Below, piece by piece: positions 1 through 10,331 of a DNA stretch of 64,000 nucleotides (position 1 is the first letter of the stretch; each line of letters begins with the position of its first letter). The notes beneath the pieces were generated by a model that worked only from the letters and a program-made list of their open reading frames with translations, was not told where the DNA came from and made no database searches. Origin of the DNA: Ichthyophis bannanicus (lineage: Eukaryota; Chordata; Amphibia; Gymnophiona; Ichthyophiidae); the NCBI GenBank assembly GCA_033557465.1, contig CM066040.1:324092297-324156296 (forward strand). The letters are read 5' to 3'. A program made the translations under genes and the position numbers.

Positions 1-25
1 CCCCCCCCCCTCTCCCCATGTCTTA

Positions 26-281
26 CTCCCTTCGTCTGCAGCCGCGGCTCCCTGCCGCTTGGGGAACCGCGGCTGTGCGTGTGAAATGGTTGCGGAGCCC
101 GTACTGTCTTGTCGGGCTCCGTGCAGCATTGTCCCGCCTCTAAAGGAAGTTGTACAACTTCCTTTAGAGGCGGGACAATGCTGCACGGAGCCCGTCAAGA
201 CAGGAAGGGCTCCGCAACGATTTTACAAGCACAGCCGCGGTTCCCTAACAGGCAGGGAGCCGCGGCTGCAGACGAAGGGAG
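26..281. repeat. 256-bp palindrome, foldback MITE-like element
   Basis: The sequence folds on itself around 153/154, with the perfect core AAGTTGTACAACTT at 147-160. The outermost matching bases, CTCCC at 26-30 and GGGAG at 277-281, are exactly symmetric about that centre. The arms are about 128 bp each with scattered mismatches and small loops (around 55-90 and 215-255). It is GC-rich and has no credible coding frame. Long inverted arms with almost no spacer are typical of foldback MITEs, but no target-site duplication is evident and the family is not one I can name. Confidence 0.8.
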
Positions 282-790
282 GCAGACACCTGTCCTAGCG
301 GACCTTCCCGCGTGCCAGCTGCAAGGCCTTCGCGTGCCACAGCTGGCACGCGTGCCATAGGTTCGCCATCGCTGATATAGGGGATGAAGTACTTCTGTGC
401 ATGAAAGGTGACTGAGAAATGAAGGTGGTCATATCAGGTAAGGGCTGGCGCTGCCATTAGGTGAACTAGGCGGTCACCTAGAGCTCCAGTCCTCTTGGGG
501 TGCCCCCACACCCATTGCCACCACTGGCGCCCCTCTACAGGGCCGACAGCAGCAGCAGCAATTGGCCCTGAAACTGTGACGCAGCACTTATGCTTTGTCT
601 CTGGGGATGCATCACAGTTTCATGCTTTCCACTCTGCTGCTTCAGCCCCAAAACCAGAAGTCTGGGCCAGAAGCAGCAGATTGGAGAGAATGAAGCCCAG
701 AGAGGGACAACAGCGTTGGTAATGGGCACGGCAGGATGGAGGACCCACCTAGGGTTCCTCCGCGCCTTGCATTGGTCCTGTATCAGATGA
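282..790. other. No gene; unassigned repeat-like DNA
   Basis: No coding frame here looks real. A short inverted repeat (TGAAACTGTGA at 569-579 with TCACAGTTTCA at 612-622) forms a stem with a 32-base loop. The segment around 446-485 resembles the end of a hAT-type MITE in general character, but I cannot assign it. Confidence 0.35.
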
Positions 791-1660
791 TCTTAAAGTG
801 GCCAAACAGGCAAAAAAGGCAATGGCAAAAACCAGAAGGATGTTTGAGTGCATAGGACAAAGAATGGCCAGCAGGAAAAAGGAGGTGATAGTGCCTCTGC
901 ATAAGGCTCTAGTGAGACCTCATTTGTAGTATTGTATATGGTTTTGGAGACTGCATCTTTAGAAGGGATGTAGAAAGGATGAAATTAGTCCAGAGGGCAG
1001 CTGCTAAAATGGTCAATGGTCTTAATCATAAGGCATGTGGGAATAGACTTAAAAATCTCAGCATGTACACTTTGGATGAAAGGCGGGAGAAGACGTTTAA
1101 ATATCATCATGGTATAAATGCACAGGAGAGGCTTCCAGTTGAAAGGAAGCTCTGGAATGAAGATTCATAGGATGAATGTTAGTGTAGCTGGGTTTAAAAA
1201 AGGTTTGGACAAGTTCCTGGAGGAAAGGTCCATAAACCATTATTAAGAAGGGACCCAGGATATCAATGCTTGACCCAGTACAAGCATTATGGACCTTTGT
1301 CTTTTGGGGAAACTGCTAGGTACATATGACCTAGATTGGCCACTGTTGGAAACAGGATACTGGGCTTGATGGACCTTGGTCTGACCCAGTATGGCATATC
1401 TTATGTTCTTATGTTCTTATGAAGGTGAAAGGAAATAGACTCGGGGATAATCTGAGGAAATATCTGTTTACAGAAAGAGTGGTGGATGTGTGGAAGAGCC
1501 TTCCAATGGAGGTGATGGAAGCATGGGACAAATACAGAAGATCTCTGAGGGAGAGGAAGGAATTGTAGAACTCAATAGTTCTTATGGATGGGCAGACAGG
1601 ATAGGCTGTGTGGTTCTTATCTGCCGTTATTTTCTCTGTTTCTGTCACAATAGGGAAGGT
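791..1660 (+). pseudogene. Old CR1-like LINE, ORF2 C-terminus and 3' tail
   Basis: Broken frames encode the region after the RT palm typical of the CR1 clade: a 'RP.L.YCIWFWR..' type stretch near 915-950, then KLVQRAAAKMVNGL near 984 and MYTLDERREKT near 1062. After an interruption at 1176-1419 the match resumes with the FTERVVDVWKSLP-type end of ORF2 (about 1470-1510) and a short 3' region. The enzyme would be the endonuclease/RT of a CR1 LINE, but only the last ~200 codons remain, with stops and frameshifts. It differs clearly from the main CR1 family elsewhere in the window, so it is an older subfamily. Confidence 0.65.
1176..1419 (+). mobile_element. CR1 3'-end fragment inserted in older CR1
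   Basis: This matches the last ~245 bases of the CR1 copies that end at 26978, 37912 and 43270: the [18 protein letters not shown] coding end, stop codon, 3' UTR, and tail of TTCTTATG units. It is severely 5'-truncated, the usual fate of CR1 copies. It splits the older CR1-like sequence: GGATGAA on the left and ATGAAGGTG on the right suggest a short target duplication (ATGAA). Confidence 0.8.
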
Positions 1661-3364
1661 TTTTGCTGATGTTCCTGGGAACATCTGACTTTAAAGTGAG
1701 ATTACCTCCTGTTTTCTTTTGAATGGGAGTTGAGTGGAGTGCTAGGATAGCTTCTATTTCTTGGCGTTCTTTTCATTGCCGTGTTACGACTGGGCACATT
1801 TCCACACCTATCTTTGAATGTCTCACCAGGCTCTGTTTCACAAATTTCCACTTTCTCCAGCAGGTGCAAACCAAAACAATTTCTGATTTCATATATGTAG
1901 AGCTGGAACATAATTCATATGGTAAATTGTGTTTGAAATATGGGCATAGTTCATTCCCTCATATCCATTCTTTTCACTTTACCAAAATAGTGTTTTAAAG
2001 GTAGTTTGGCTTGTGCCCTGCTTTAACACTGAGCAGCTGCGGGAGGAAGAGAAGCAGCTTGGTTTGTCTTTTACTGTAACAGACTGCACATGTGTTAGAG
2101 GAAAACATGCAATCACTTCCCTCCTATTCAATCTGAGCCTGGGGGATCTATTTCAGCAGGCTGTGGGGGTGAACAATGGGGAGTTCTAGCAATACGCTAA
2201 CAGCTTAAGAGAAATAAGTATTAATTGTACAATTAGAAACCCTCTAACAATGAGTGTTTTATTCAAGGGTGAACAGGGAAGCCGCTGGGGTGAAGTCAAT
2301 AGAAAACAAATTTTCTTTTCTTAGGGAAGAAATGAGGTGTGCAGCAGTAATGTAATTCAGGATAATGAGGTAACTTACTCTTTATATTCTGGCCGCTCTC
2401 TGTTGGTGGTGTACAGCTTGCACCATCTAATTTCTCTGTGGCCTGGGGAGGGGTAAGAGGAGAGACACATAACCCTCCACACCTTTCCACAAAGAAAGGA
2501 CTAGGCTAGTACCTTACCCAGGATTTAACTGTGCTGTTAACATACAAAAACCCTTTGCTATTACAATGCTGCTTTTCACAGGAATAACGTCTTCAAATGG
2601 GTTTAATGCTCTTTTTAATTCTTGCATTGTCTGAAGAGAGACGCCTGGACTTCATAAGATATTTTTTGTATAGAGAAAATATCAAGATGCGCTTGTAAAT
2701 TATTTTTAATCAGGCCAGTGGTGCCCAATAGAGTCGGGGCTATTTCTGTATCTTTTTGCCACATTTTCTTGGACTCTGATTGCATCTCTTGTTATGTGTG
2801 GATCTTTTCTCTCTTTCTATATGTTGTACAAGGTACTTTCTCTGAAGTGATTTTCTCAACGTGGTTTAGTTTTGCATGCTCCTTCACAGTAATGAACCTT
2901 CTTCCTGTGCCAGAATCTTCATCTCTAAAATTTACTGCTCAACACTTGTATTGCGTTAGAGTCATACATTTAACATGTATTCTCCATGGACAAGCAAAAT
3001 AAGTGTTCACCTCTGGGTGATAGTACCAATGGAGCCCCTCTTGGGAACCTCTGTCAGCTCCTCCTTGAAACTCTTGGAGTGGTTCTACAGTGCAGGCATG
3101 TGAATTCTCACCTGCTCCTGCCTCACCTAACCTTATCCCTTCAGTCTTTGTCTGCAGAGCCCCAAAGACATGTTTTGTGCTGGTCAGTGCACTATTTGAT
3201 GTATCCATTTTCTCCAGTGCTTAACTACTCTTTTGTGAGCTTTTTCTCTCTGCACCACCTATCGCTGCATGTTCACTACCTTGTTAATCTTTTAGTTAAT
3301 GTTTTTGGCTGTTTTTAGTTTCCTTGAACTTGAATGTTCCTATAGGCCACATTTAGGCCTCAAG
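1661..3364. other. No gene; unassigned DNA with an old dispersed repeat
   Basis: No frame of more than about 110 codons, and none with a recognisable motif. The part at about 2614-2850 is a diverged direct copy of about 15095-15260 (shared blocks include TTGCATTGT, AAATTATTTTTA and TGCCCAATA/TACCCAATA), so it is an old dispersed repeat. I see no promoter, RNA gene or host exon. Confidence 0.45.
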
Positions 3365-3417
3365 TGCTCTGGCAAAGTTTATTTATTTTTTCCAGAATTT
3401 ACTTGTTTGATTTCACT

Positions 3418-5193
3418 ATGGCTATATTTCGAGATGACATGTCCAACAAATTCATCAGTGGGTTTAAGAAGTGCACCTGGTGTGGCAAGACTATCCCTGT
3501 AACAGACACTCACAAATGGTGCTTGCAGTGCTTGGGGCCCAATCATGAACCCTCTCATTGCCTTTTGTGTTTACAAATGACAAGAAAAGGGGGATCAAGA
3601 GTCCCGGGCCGCCTTGGAGTCCCGTGGCCATGGTTCCTCCAAGAGGAAATCCCCAGAGGTGGAACGCAAGAAGTTGAAGTCCTCGAAGACATCTTCAGAG
3701 ACTGGGTCCGGGAAGACAGGAAAATCCCACTCCAGGCCCCACAGTCCCCAGCGTGAGTCAGAGTCGTCGGAGCAGGAGCAGCCTCACAAGCTGCCCCCAG
3801 AAGGAATCATTGGTACCCACCAGCTGGCCTCACACCCGAGACCATCATCATCAAAGACAACCCTCAGAGTCTGCGTCGAAGGCTGCAGAGCCAACTGGCA
3901 TAGAGACCAGGATGGCAGCCTTATAGCACGGTATCTCTGCTCTCGTGGCCCAGCAGTGGACATTCATGTCCAGTTCATCCACCCCAATGACGGGACCCTC
4001 GACATCAAGGGCCTTCCCGGATGTCAAGCCAATCCTTGAGCGCCACCAGCCTCAAGAGAGCCATCTGCATTGATAAGGTCCCGGTCCCATTGCTCAGGTC
4101 ACCGGTCCTCTCTGACAAGCATACACGGCTCGGACTGCAGGTCCTCTGGAAGCCTCAAGCCCATTGGCTTGGACCTCAACCACGGTGACCGCGAAACCTC
4201 TGAATTCATCTTGGACTTCCAGTCCAATTGGGAGACTGAGGATGAGGAGTCTCTGAACTCTCGACACAATCGAGGCATACCTTTGGACCCATCTCCCCTG
4301 GCGTTCCAACACTGTTCCCTGCCAAAAGATTTTGCCTTCCTCGACTTTGTGCAGGACATGGCTAGGGCACTCTCCATCGAAACCGAGGTGGAGGAGGACC
4401 CTCGCACGGAAGAACTTGAGATTGTCCAGTATGAGGCTCTTCCAAAGGAGGCCCACATGGTACCCGTTTCATCGATCCTCGAACGCCGCCTCCTCTGCAT
4501 ATGGGAGACACTGGCATCAGTGCCCATTGTCAACAGGCGACACGACTCCATGTACCGAGTCCACCGAGACCCTGGGTTTCAGAAAATCCAACTTCCCCAC
4601 AACTCAGTGGTTGTTGAGTCTACCATGTGCAGTTTCAAGACCCAAAATACCCATTCCTCGGTACCCCCCAGCAGGGAGGCCTGGACCCTCAACACCCTCA
4701 GTTGAAAGGCCTTCCAGGGCTCGATGCTGACATGCCGGGTCTAGTCCTACCAGCTCTACATCAGTATGTACCTCAAAGAGCTGTCGAAGGAGCTCAGTGG
4801 GTTCTCAGCAGGCATCAACGGGAAACCCCTCCAGAGGTTCAAGTCTCTGGCCTTGGCGGTCAAGGAGTGCTCGAAGTTCCTGTCTCAAGCAGCGTACGAT
4901 GGCTTCAAGTCTTCAGCCAGGGTGGCCACTGCCGGCATTGGGACTCAACACCAGGCTTGGCTGCAATCGTCTGACCTTGAACAATGGTTTCAGGACAAAC
5001 TTATCGATGTCCCCTGCTTCAGAGAGAATGTCTTCGAGAAATCCATGGCAGACAAAGCAGCAGAGATAGAGACTGAGTTCCTAACAAGGACAAGACTCTC
5101 AAAAAAGACCTTGGTGCAGCACCGTAAGAGGGACCCGGGAAAGAAGCCCTTCTTCCTGAGAAAAAGGTTAGCTTTGGCAATGCCTCACAGTTA
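3418..5193 (+). pseudogene. DIRS-A gag-like protein, broken
   Basis: Several frames together give a DIRS gag-like protein. Near 3457-3560 there is a Cys-rich N-terminus, GFKKCTWCGKTIPVTDTH then WCLQCLGPNH, with two CxxC pairs and further Cys/His. An acidic and Ser-rich middle follows, then the LAP2-alpha-like region (CIWETLASVPIVNRRHDSMY near 4497, PGFQKIQLPHNS near 4570, then an alpha-helical part from 4766). It ends in a basic tail (KKPFFLRKR) at about 5140-5170. The frame changes near 3610, 4040 and 4700, and stops are present, so it cannot be made as one protein. The role in DIRS elements is presumed structural, as for retroviral Gag. Confidence 0.75.
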
Positions 5194-5204
5194 AAGGCCT
5201 TCTC

Positions 5205-5846
5205 GGCCCCATAGCACGACCAACAGCACAAGGGGCAGGGGCATGGCTCCCATAAGCAGAAGACTCCCAAGTCCCAGGTGCCAGCACCAGCTCAGCCTGG
5301 GGGGAGCTTTTGACTCCCTGGGCATGACCACCTCTCCCCCAGGAAGTCCCCTACTGCCCACAGGGCGGCGTCTGGCCCTGTTTGCCCACAGGTGGTCCAC
5401 CATTGCCACGATACCTGGGTCCTACAAGTGATCAAGGAGGGCTACCTCCTCCACCCACAGCAGACGCCACCCTCATACTTTCCAGGAGAGCCCATAAGAC
5501 TTTTCCTCCACCAGATTCTGTTCCTCACCGAGCTCACGTCTCCTCAAGGACAAAGCAGTGGAGCCAGTGCCGAAACATCTCTGGGGCACCGGCTTCTACT
5601 CAAAGTATTTCCTTGTCTCTAAGAGAACAGGGGGCCTCAGGCCTATCCTGGATCTGCGGGATCTGAACAGTTCAAAATGCTCTCCCTTGGAACATTGATG
5701 TCATTCCTCTAGCAGGGAGATTGGCTCTGCTTCTTAGACCTGAAGGATGCCTACACATAAATTCTGATCTATCCCAACCACAGAAAATACCTCCTGTTCA
5801 TGGAGGGAGGAGAGCACTACAGGGTGCTGCCCTTCGGCCTGGCTTG
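5205..5846 (+). pseudogene. DIRS-A reverse transcriptase N-terminus, broken
   Basis: Fragments match the start of the DIRS RT: a GFYSKYF-type stretch and a GGLRPILDLRDLN-type stretch around 5590-5670, LDLKDAYT near 5735-5757, and YRVLPFGLA at 5819-5846. Stops and frameshifts occur throughout, including a stop just after the LDLKDAYT motif. The YxDD active site and RNase H are absent because the element is cut here by a CR1 insertion. Confidence 0.7.
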
Positions 5847-5848
5847 AT

Positions 5849-6147
5849 CATAAGAACATAAGAAATGCCATACTGGGTCGGTCCATCAAGCCCAGTATCC
5901 TGTTTCCAGCAATGGCCAATCCAGGTCACAAGTACGTGGCAAGTTTCCAAAAGGGTGCACAGGTTCGACAATGCTTTTACCAGGGTAAATAGCAGATTTC
6001 TCTGGTCCTCTTTAATAATATGGTTTATTGACCTTTCCTCCAGGAACTTGTCCAACCCTTTTTTAAACCCAGCTACACTAACAGCTTTTACTACATCCTC
6101 TGGTAACGAATTCCAGAGTTTGATTACGCATTGAGTGAAAAAATATT
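5849..6147 (-). mobile_element. CR1 (minus), 3' portion
   Basis: Read on the minus strand this is the CR1 3' end: the tail of CATAAGAA units (TTCTTATG reversed) at 5849-5862, the 3' UTR, then the ORF2 C-terminus up to a FFTQ-type motif at about 6130-6147. The rest of the same copy resumes at 13615, with DIRS-B between. The join AAATATT (to 6147) plus TTCTCTTATTACTC (from 13615) restores the CR1 sequence seen at 26655-26680, which shows that the two pieces are one copy. Confidence 0.9.
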
Positions 6148-6180
6148 ATCTCCAGGAACAAGCAGGAATGAGTCTTCACA

Positions 6181-7942
6181 GAACTCAGCCCTTACATAGC
6201 AGCCATAGCTGACCAGTCACTTAGCACAGGGATATTCCCAACAGCCCTCAAACAGACCTCCATTCATCCACTACTCAAAAACAATAAACTCGATCCAAAA
6301 AAAGAAGACTCCTACCGCCCAATCTCAAGTATCCCTTTTCTAGCCAAGATACTAGAAAAAGTCACTCTAAGGCAAATCCAACAACACATTGACTCCAAAG
6401 CTCCACTCGACCCAAATCAGCATGGCTTCAGAGAATCCCACGGAGTTGAAACCCTTTTAACTTCTCTAATGAACACGCTTATTACTACAACAGACAACAT
6501 CAGAAATGGAGTTGCATTGATCTTCCTAGACATTGCAGCAGCCTTCGATTCTGTTGACCATGTTAAGCTGCTTAACCGACTACATGAAAAAGGGATTCAA
6601 GGAATGGCCTGGAAGTGGTGCAAATCTTACCTGGAAGACCGCTGACAGCAGGTCCGGTTGGGTGACAATACATCTATGCCTTTCCAACAGAAGCAAGGTG
6701 TACCACAGGGTTCCTCCCTCTCGGCCCTGCTATTTAATATCTATATGCAGCCCATCTGCAACATCGCCCGGTCATTTGGAACATCTTGCCTCATCTATGC
6801 AGATGATGTGCTACTATTCACACCAGTCAACGTATTGAAACCCGACTATACCACACTAACTACCTGCTTCAATGCAATCTCAGACTGGCTGCTCTCACAA
6901 AACCTCCGAATTAACTTTAAAAAAATGGAAGTTCTGATTGTAACAAGGAACAAAGACTTCTCACCCCCACCAACTCTAAGAACAAGAGATGCCGAGTTAC
7001 CACTCATATCAACTATACGTTACCTAGGCGTTATACTCGACCAGCGACTTGAGTTCAAAGATCATATAAAAAATACAATTAAAGCCATCTATCACAAGAT
7101 CAGAATTCTTCGACACCTCAGACCAATGCTTGAACCACAAGACTTCCGAACAACCTTCCAAGCGTTGGTCACCCCACACTTCGACTACGCTAATATTGTG
7201 TTACAGGGCCTACCCAAGAGTACGCTTAATCCTCTACAATTGGCCATGAATACGGCTGCCAGAGTTCTACACAGAGCCCCAAGGAGTCATCATATCACTC
7301 CTATCCTATTCGAACTTCACTGGCTCCCGATATCATATAGGATTTTATACAAAGCCCTTCTCATCACATTCAAGGCAATTCACCAAATCTCATCATCATC
7401 ATTATCTGACCTCCTGCATTACTCACAAAGTTCCAGATCCCGACGCTCCACAACAGAAAACACACTAGTGATCCCAAAATACCATTCAAACTCAACCAGA
7501 CAACTAGCACAAGAGCATTCTCATCCTTTGCCCCTAGATGTTGGAACATGCTACCACCCAACATCAGATCACAAAAGGACCTCTCACAATTTAGAAAAGA
7601 TCTAAAAACACACCTCTTCCTTCAACACTTCCCTCAGAGTATGAACTCCCTAAGTCATTCCCTCCCAACACGAACCAATGATCATGGTTAGTCAAGTACA
7701 CCCCCATATTCATTTCTCACCCCATTTCAAATCCCCTTAGAGCCCCAAGCCTTTGAACTATAAACATGTGATTTCTTGCTGTAAATAGTTTGAATTCTTG
7801 TTATCTATTTAACCCCAGTTATCCAAGTTCATTCCCTGTTATATGTAAACTTAACATATGTTCATGCTTAAGTGCAGTTTGTTAAAATGTAAACCGCCCT
7901 GATGACGAAGAGTGCGGTATATAAAAGATGTTAAATAAATAA
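6181..7942 (+). mobile_element. L2-type LINE, 5'-truncated, in DIRS-B terminus
   Basis: A 5'-truncated L2-clade LINE whose match begins in the ORF2 region before RT motif 1. It ends with the L2 tail (GCGGTATATAAAAGATG followed by TTAAATAAATAAA). It sits in the left inverted terminus of DIRS-B: CTTCACA on the left and ACATATGGG on the right restore CTTCACATATGGG, giving an ACA target duplication. The same family, more complete, is on the minus strand at 33839-41055. Confidence 0.9.
6192..7605 (+). pseudogene. L2 ORF2 reverse transcriptase, 5'-truncated
   Basis: Encodes the RT domain of an L2 LINE. Visible motifs: SYRPISSIPFLAKILEK (about 6310-6360), QHGFRESHGVETLL, FLDIAAAFDSVDH near 6520-6560, then VPQGSSLSALLFNIYM at 6700-6750, YADDVLLF (catalytic Asp pair) at 6797-6820, and IRYLGVILDQRLEF near 7014. 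The C-terminal ELHWLPISYRILYKALL motif near 7312-7360 is typical of the L2 clade. A TGA near 6642 interrupts the frame; after it 315 codons are open. The endonuclease is missing because of the truncation. The last ~70 codons look shifted relative to the copy at 34145. Confidence 0.85.
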
Positions 7943-8312
7943 ACATATGGGTTTCGTCGTTACCGACAGAGCCTGCGCGGGAACGCTCCCCAGCGTCCAA
8001 TCAGAAAGCCTTTGGGAGCATCCCACAGCACCTGCGTGCTGCCTTCCCGCCTTTCCCAACTGTCTCTCCTCAGTTCTTCTTTTTCCTCGGAGCCAGCAGG
8101 TCGTGTTCCTGTCACCGCAGAAGAATTTTCTTATTTTTTCTTCATTTCTTTTGTGTCGCGTCTGCCTTCTTCGACGCTCTACCGGTGCCGCCAGGTCTTT
8201 ATTCTTTTCTTCTTGTAAAAAAAGAAAAATAATTTTTTTTTTCCATTCTTTTTCTTCAGGTGCACTTGTGTTTTGGGCCTTAGGCCCAAAACTTTTTTTT
8301 TTTTCCCTTAAT

Positions 8313-10171
8313 ATGGAAAAGCCTGCCTCAGGATTTAAGAAGTGCACAAAATGTGGCGGTACCATTTCCGTCACCGACACCCATGACTGGTGTCTAAAAT
8401 GTATAGGTCCTGACCATTCCATAACAGATTGTATGTCCTGTTCTATGATATCTAAAAGAGGTCGGCAGAACCGAGCTGCCAAGCTCAGTACCCTGTTTCC
8501 CTCTGATGCAGCTTCGGTGGCATCGACGTCTTCCAGAGCTTCTTCTTCCTCACATGGATCTCAGGTAACTAAACATAAATTCAGCCGGTCCTCGAAGGGT
8601 AGATCTCCTTCTAAGCATCGAGATGCCTCTAGCGTTGCCCTCGAGGATTCTGCACCGGCAAAATTACCCCGGCGGGAGGCTTCGGCCTCTAAAGCATCAT
8701 CATCGGGGTTCCAGGATGATCTCGATGGCGTGGCCTCAACAGATCTCCTGGTGCCATGCTCTGGGGTACCGGTGGCTTCCACCGGTACCGACTTCCAAGC
8801 ATTGGCGCCGTCGATGGATCAGAGGATTCTGTCCATAGAACGCAGTCTGGCGGCTTTCCTTGTGGCATCGACGCCCGTGGTACCGCAACAGACTACTCCG
8901 CCGGTACCGGCTCTAGCTTCGCCATCGGTACCGATCCCGGTACCGATGGCATCGACATCAGCTTCGGTGTCCGCTATGCCGGTACTCTGTCCTCTGAAGC
9001 CCTCCGGTACCGATACCCCGGTACCGGTTATTCCCGATACCGATCCCGGTCGGTACGGGTATCGGGCTTTGCAGGAGCATCCGGACAGACAATACTTCGA
9101 TTCCTCTGAGGACTCTGAGGATTCTGAAGAGTTAGTCGATGCAGTGATGCTTCTTCCACAGGAGGAGTCCTCTCCTAAACGAAGGATGTCTCCTCCAGAG
9201 GACTTGTCTTTTCAAGACTTTATCAGGGAGATGGCTCGGGGCCTTTCTATCACAGTGGCCCCTGAGACAGAGCCCAGAGCCAAGGAGTTAGATATCTTAG
9301 AATATCCTAAAACTCCTAAGGAGGCAGCTACCTTGCCTATTCATGAGATTCTGTATGATCTCATGTTGAGGATGTGGGAAGCACCTCTGACCACCTCTCC
9401 TCATTCTCGCAGGTTGGATACCATGTATCGTGTCCCTCCTTGTCCTGGTTTCCATAAAACTCAACTTCCTCACTACTCTATTGTGGTTGAGTCTGCAATG
9501 AGAAAGATTAGAAGTGCCAAAAGACCATGCCTCTAATCCTCCAGGACGTGAATGTAGAACCCTGGATGCTTTTGGAAGAAGAGTCTTCCATGCTTGCTGC
9601 GAGAATTAATTCTTATAGTCTCTACATGGGAATGTTCTTAAAAGAAGTCACTGACCATTTGCAGACTTTAAGTCCTTTTATGTCTGAAGATAAAAGGCAG
9701 GACTTTCTCACTGGGCTCAAACATGCCCAAGATATCTCCAAATTTTCCAACCGTGCAGCTTTCGACTCCTTTGAATGTGTAAGCAGAGCCTCAGCTATTG
9801 CCATAGGTGCACGTAGGATTGCTTGGCTTCAAGCATCTGATTTGGAAATCTGGGTTCAAGATGAATTGGGAAATATCCCTTGTACAGGTGAGAACCTGTT
9901 TGGTAAAGCTTGGCAAGCAAAAGCCAATCAGATGGATGCTGAAAATTCTGCTTTGGATAGACTATCCAAATCCACAGCTGCTCCTGCTAAGAAAAGGTTA
10001 TTCAATAAAACACCTTTTTCTAAAAAGGGAAGATTCTATCCTGCTTATGGTCAGCGGGCATCTTCTGCAGCTCAGTTCCCTACCAAACATCAGCAATCAT
10101 CCAAACAGAGCAAAGAAAAAGCTGCTAGGCCTCCTCCAGCCCAGCAACCTCAGCCCCCTCAGGGCCTTTGA
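8313..10171 (+). pseudogene. DIRS-B gag-like protein, two frames
   Basis: Starts at ATG 8313 (MEKPASGFKKCTKCGG), where the other DIRS copies also start. N-terminus: KCTKCGG, WCLKCIGPDH and DCMSC give a Cys/His cluster of zinc-finger type. Residues ~50-270 are Ser/Thr/Pro-rich and coded by DNA full of GGTACCG repeats. The C-terminal half is the LAP2-alpha-like region (LRMWEAPLTTSPHSRRLDTM, then SLYMGMFLKEV, FDSFECVSRASAIAIGARRI, SDLEIWVQDELGNIPC) ending in a Lys/Gln/Pro-rich tail. Compared with DIRS-C and D there is an extra base near 9528 and an 8-base loss near 9587, so the frame breaks at 9536. Presumed particle protein. Confidence 0.85.
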
Positions 10172-10331
10172 CTCTCCGCTAGAGAACTTAGCCTTCCTGG
10201 CTCTGGAAGGACCAGAGCCCTCCACCATTTCAGGAAGGTTATGTCATTTTGCTCCCAGGTGAGGGCAAATTACAGCAGAGCATTGGACACTCTCCATCAT
10301 AAGAGAGGGGTACAAACTTCATTTTTCAAGC

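Larger units (their letters stand above)
3365..5848 (+). mobile_element. DIRS-A, left part (degenerate)
   Basis: Left part of a decayed DIRS retrotransposon: a gag-like pseudogene followed by the start of the RT gene. It stops in the RT motif LPFGLA at 5828-5846, where a minus-strand CR1 begins. The matching right part, with the recombinase C-terminus and internal complementary region, lies at 14249-14950. About 2.2 kb (rest of RT, RNase H and most of the recombinase) present in DIRS-B is missing. No left inverted terminus was found, so the left boundary is approximate. It is the most diverged of the DIRS copies here. Confidence 0.8.
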
